Assembly (NCBI RefSeq): GCF_014199615.1
Contig: NZ_JACHOB010000003.1
Span: 62,001 to 126,000, forward strand
Direction of reading: 5' to 3'
Origin: Parvularcula dongshanensis
GTDB taxonomy: Bacteria; Pseudomonadota; Alphaproteobacteria; Caulobacterales; Parvularculaceae
Length of the DNA: 64,000 nt
Every line of letters starts with the position of its first letter. Position 1 is the first letter of the stretch. A program made the translations under genes and the position numbers. Under the pieces are notes generated by a model, which had not been told where the DNA came from, made no database searches, and saw only the letters and a program-made list of their open reading frames with translations. Positions 61,262 through 64,000 of the stretch are shown here, piece by piece.

Positions 61262-62740
61262 TTAGAAGTCGCGCGATGGGTAACGCTCGGGTTGCGCGAG
61301 GTCCGAGAACTTCGTGCGATTGGGATCGAAGGCGAGCTTGATCGTGCCGATCGGACCGTGCCGCTGCTTGCCGATCACGACCTCGCCGACGCCGTGGACC
61401 TCGTCCATGCGGGCCTGCCATTCGAGGTGTTCGGGCGTGCCCTCGCGCGGCTCGGTCCGGGAGAGGTAGTACTCCTCGCGGTACACGAACATGACGACGT
61501 CGGCGTCCTGCTCGATCGAGCCCGACTCGCGCAGGTCGGCGAGCTGGGGCCGCTTGTCCTCGCGCGCCTCGACCTGACGGGAAAGCTGGCTGAGCGCGAT
61601 CACGGGGACCGACAGCTCTTTGGCCAGGGCCTTGAGGCCCATGGTGATCTCGGAGACCTCCTGTACGCGGCCGTCGGAGGTCTTCTTCGAGCCGGTGAGG
61701 AGTTGCAGGTAGTCGACCACGATCATGCCGAGGCCGTGCTGACGCTTCAGGCGCCGAGCGCGGGCGGCGAGCTGCGCGATCGAGAGGCCGCCCGTGTCGT
61801 CGATGTAGAGCGGCAGGTCGTTCAGTTCGGCCGAGGCCTCGTAGATCTTCTCGAAGTCCGACTGATCGATGTCGCCGCGCCGGATGCGATCGGACGAGAT
61901 GCCCGACGTCTCGGACAGGATCCGCCCCGCGAGCTGCTCGGCCGCCATCTCGAGGCTGAAGAGGCCGACCACCGCGCCGGCCTTGGCCTTGATCGTGCCG
62001 TCGGCCTGGCGCTCCGGCTCGTAGGCGCGGGCGGCGTTGACCGCGATGTTGGTCGCGAGGGCCGTCTTCCCCATGGAGGGACGCCCGGCGAGGATGATGA
62101 GGTCGGAAGGGTGGAGCCCGCCGAGCTTCTGGTCGAGGTCGCGCAGGCCGGAGGCCACGCCCGCAAGGCCGCCGTCGCGCTGATAGGCGGCGCTCGCAAG
62201 CTCGATCGCCTCGGTCAGCGCGCTCTCGAAGGTCTTGAACCCGCCGCCGTACTTGCCGGTCTCGGCGAGCTTGTAGAGGCGGGCCTCGGCTTCCTCGAGC
62301 TGCGTCTGAGGATCGTCGTCGAGGTCGGCGGCGCGCGCCTTCTCGATCATGTCCGTGCCGAGCGAGATCAGCCCCCGGCTGACCGAAAGGTCGAAGACGA
62401 CGCGGGCGTAGTCCGGCGCGCCCACCGTCGAAGGCACCGCGCGGGCGAGGGCGGAGAGGTAGCCCTCGCCGCCGACCTCGGTGAAGGCGGGCTCTTCTTG
62501 CAGGTAGGTGTTCAGCATGACCGGCGAGGCGAGGCGCCCCGAGCTGATCAGCTTCTCCATCGCGCCGTAGATGACGCCGTGTACGGGATCGTAGAAGTGC
62601 TCCGGCTTCAAGAAGCCCGAGACGCGGTAGAAGACCTCGTTGTCGAACAGGATCGCGCCCAGCACGGCCTGCTCCGCGTCGAGCGAGAAGGGGACTTTCT
62701 CCGCGTTCGCGGTATCGGGAAGAGGGGCGCCGTCAGCCAT
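61262..62740 (-). CDS. dnaB: Replicative DNA helicase DnaB
   Basis: A 492-residue hexameric helicase. The N-terminal DnaB domain starts VPFSLDAEQAVLGAILFD. The RecA-like motor has Walker A GRPSMGKT (219-226), VVDYLQLL as the Walker B strand, and the conserved SQLSRQVEAR, DLRESGSIEQDADVVMFVYR and QRHGPIGT. No intein interrupts the Walker motif. It is divergent from proC across a repeat-bearing gap. Confidence 0.96.
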   Translation of the reverse strand: MADGAPLPDTANAEKVPFSLDAEQAVLGAILFDNEVFYRVSGFLKPEHFYDPVHGVIYGAMEKLISSGRLASPVMLNTYLQEEPAFTEVGGEGYLSALARAVPSTVGAPDYARVVFDLSVSRGLISLGTDMIEKARAADLDDDPQTQLEEAEARLYKLAETGKYGGGFKTFESALTEAIELASAAYQRDGGLAGVASGLRDLDQKLGGLHPSDLIILAGRPSMGKTALATNIAVNAARAYEPERQADGTIKAKAGAVVGLFSLEMAAEQLAGRILSETSGISSDRIRRGDIDQSDFEKIYEASAELNDLPLYIDDTGGLSIAQLAARARRLKRQHGLGMIVVDYLQLLTGSKKTSDGRVQEVSEITMGLKALAKELSVPVIALSQLSRQVEAREDKRPQLADLRESGSIEQDADVVMFVYREEYYLSRTEPREGTPEHLEWQARMDEVHGVGEVVIGKQRHGPIGTIKLAFDPNRTKFSDLAQPERYPSRDF

Positions 62741-62798
62741 GCCGAATCATAGGGCACCGCAGGGCACGGCGGTAGGGAGAGTTTGGCACATATTCTTT

Positions 62799-62908
62799 GC
62801 GCTATCGCCTTCGGCTACTTGAGCGCGGGGGCCGCGGCGCTATCGCCTTCGGCTACTTGGGCGCGGGGGCTGCGGCGCTATCGCCTGCGCTACTCGAGCA
62901 CGGGTTAG
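62799..62908 (+). repeat. Three tandem copies of a 38-base unit
   Basis: Units start at 62799, 62837 and 62875, each beginning GCGCTATCGCC. The first two are near identical (they differ at a couple of bases), and the third is shortened and diverged after TATCGCCT. Each full unit contains GCCTTCGGC, a small hairpin. It lies in the dnaB-proC gap (62741-62967), where nothing else was recognised. Confidence 0.8.
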
Positions 62909-62967
62909 GTTTCGTCGCCTGCCGTGCGGCGTTGCGGCGAGTGGAGGCCCGGTCCTAAGCGCCGCGC

Positions 62968-63789
62968 ATGGCTTCACCCTCTCTTCTTCTCCTCGGCGCG
63001 GGCAATATGGGCGGGGCGCTGTTGCGCGCCTGGCTCGGAAAAGGCGCCATCGCCGCGGCGAAGTCCGCGGTGGTCGACCCGAACCCTTCGATCCCGGTCC
63101 TCGAACTTTGCGAGGCACACGGCGTCGCGGTGAATCCCGCCGAGGATCCGGGCTACGACGTCTGCGTGCTGGCGGTGAAGCCGCAGATGTTCGCGAGCGT
63201 CCTGCCCACGCTGGACTGGCCGAGGATCGCCGAGACGCTGTTTCTTTCGATCGCCGCCGGAACGACCATCGAGACGATCGGCCACCTATTGGCCGAGCGC
63301 GCCCCAGGCGCGCGCGTGGTGCGGACGATGCCGAGCCTTCCCGCCTCGGTCGGGCGGGGCGTGACGCTCCTATGCGAAGGGGGCCGCCTGCGCGGCGGCG
63401 ATCGTGACGTCGCGACCGCGCTGATGGCCGCCGCCGGCGAGACCTACTGGTGTCGGGACGAGGATCACCTGGACCGGGTCATGGGCGTCACGGGCTGCTC
63501 GCCGGCCTACGTCTTCTTGCTAGCCGAGGCGCTGACGGACGCAGCGCTCGCCCAGGGCGTAGGCCCCGCGGACGCGCGGCGCATCGCCGAAGCGAGCGTG
63601 ACGGGCGCGGCGGCCATGCTGGCGCAGGACGGCCGGCCGGCGGCCGCGCTGCGCCGCTCGGTGACGAGCCCCGGCGGCACGACGCAGGCGGCGCTGAGCG
63701 TGCTGGACGATGAGACCGAAGGTTTGAGGCCCCGCGTGAACGCAGCCGTCGAGGCCGCCTACGCCCGCGCGAGGGAACTCGCATCGTGA
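62968..63789 (+). CDS. proC: Pyrroline-5-carboxylate reductase
   Basis: A 273-residue NAD(P)H enzyme for the last step of proline synthesis. The dinucleotide fold is LLLLGAGNMGGALLRAW, then VLAVKPQMF, and the C-terminal dimerisation domain has GSPAYVF-like GCSPAYVFLLAEALTDA and TSPGGTTQAAL. The stop overlaps the next start (GTGA at 63786-63789). Confidence 0.94.
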   Translation: MASPSLLLLGAGNMGGALLRAWLGKGAIAAAKSAVVDPNPSIPVLELCEAHGVAVNPAEDPGYDVCVLAVKPQMFASVLPTLDWPRIAETLFLSIAAGTTIETIGHLLAERAPGARVVRTMPSLPASVGRGVTLLCEGGRLRGGDRDVATALMAAAGETYWCRDEDHLDRVMGVTGCSPAYVFLLAEALTDAALAQGVGPADARRIAEASVTGAAAMLAQDGRPAAALRRSVTSPGGTTQAALSVLDDETEGLRPRVNAAVEAAYARARELAS

Positions 63790-64000
63790 CGGTGGTCTTC
63801 ACGCACCCCGTCTTCGGCGAGCACGAGACGCCGCCAGGCCACGCCGAGCAGCGGGCGCGATACGCCGCCGCCCTGCGCGGCTTGTCGGCCGGGCCGCTCG
63901 CCGACCTCGAACGCCGCGAGGCGCCCTTGGCCGAGCGCGGGGCGATCCTGCGCGCGCACGACGAGGCCTACGTCGCGAAGCTTGAGGCCGCCTCGCCGCG
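63786..64000 (+). CDS. Histone-deacetylase-family protein, N-terminal part
   Basis: The frame starts at GTG 63786 and runs off the right edge after 71 residues. It begins VVFTHPVFGEHETPPGHAEQRARY, the entry strand and substrate-loop region of bacterial class II HDAC/acetoin-utilisation-like deacetylases, and later has AHDEAYVAKLEA. The zinc-binding residues would be outside the window. Overlap with proC implies cotranscription. Confidence 0.8.
   Translation, partial: MTVVFTHPVFGEHETPPGHAEQRARYAAALRGLSAGPLADLERREAPLAERGAILRAHDEAYVAKLEAASP

Noticed and set aside
62799-62908. CRISPR array
   Set aside because: The 38-base units are head-to-tail with no unique spacers, and no cas genes are present.

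Overview
The window is 64 kb of GC-rich, gene-dense chromosome from an alphaproteobacterium. The family-level evidence is a MipZ division-positioning ATPase, an hflK-hflC-degP run, an ATP12-type F1 assembly factor, an electron-transfer flavoprotein:ubiquinone oxidoreductase, a bacterial serine palmitoyltransferase (sphingolipid synthesis) and a CtrA-like box. A stalked or budding lineage near Caulobacterales/Parvularculales is my best guess; the species is not identifiable from sequence alone. Nearly all of the window is core housekeeping. No prophage, insertion-sequence transposase, integrase, rRNA or CRISPR array was seen.

Layout. 1-9.7 kb: end of a secreted protein gene, parC, a DUF2726 protein, two envelope proteins, a uracil-DNA-glycosylase-like gene head-to-head with metG, ETF-QO and a Tat-exported GH10 xylanase. 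9.8-24 kb: aldo/keto reductase plus DUF885 peptidase, clpB, an mrp-like ATPase, hflK-hflC-degP, then purL fused in frame to bolA and followed by a second aldo/keto reductase. 24-26.6 kb: the one clear accessory patch. It holds a small GIY-YIG nuclease gene inside nested inverted repeats, two direct repeats flanking a beta-barrel gene, and an AT-rich gene of unknown function overlapping the end of parE. 26.6-33.5 kb: parE, cinA-like, sdaA, a response regulator and an S9 peptidase. 33.5-39.7 kb: tRNA-Leu, a lipoprotein, a probable two-gene sphingolipid unit (SDR plus Spt), panC, a SPOR lipoprotein, mipZ and a J-domain membrane protein. 39.7-44.4 kb: a BlaI-type repressor overlapping an M56-M23 peptidase fusion, a cation/proton antiporter, kbl and tRNA-Trp. 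44.4-50.6 kb: a DUF305/LVIVD-propeller protein, an EEP phosphatase, cardiolipin synthase, a DUF3224 protein and a CitE-like lyase. 50.7-56.5 kb: a central-carbon run of tkt, gap, lipoprotein, pgk and class I fba. 56.5-64 kb: ada, crcB, an RluC-type pseudouridine synthase, an ATP12 chaperone, alr with a response regulator, dnaB, proC and the start of a histone-deacetylase-family gene.

The strongest items for follow-up are: (i) the GIY-YIG gene framed symmetrically by two pairs of hairpin repeats, which resembles a minimal nuclease/repeat element; (ii) the PurL-BolA fusion, which keeps a ribosome-binding site and start codon for BolA inside the reading frame; (iii) the AT-rich gene translationally coupled to parE; (iv) the BlaI/M56-M23 pair with an operator that runs up to the start codon. 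Coordinates were read by eye from the sequence. Family calls come from motif recognition without database searches.
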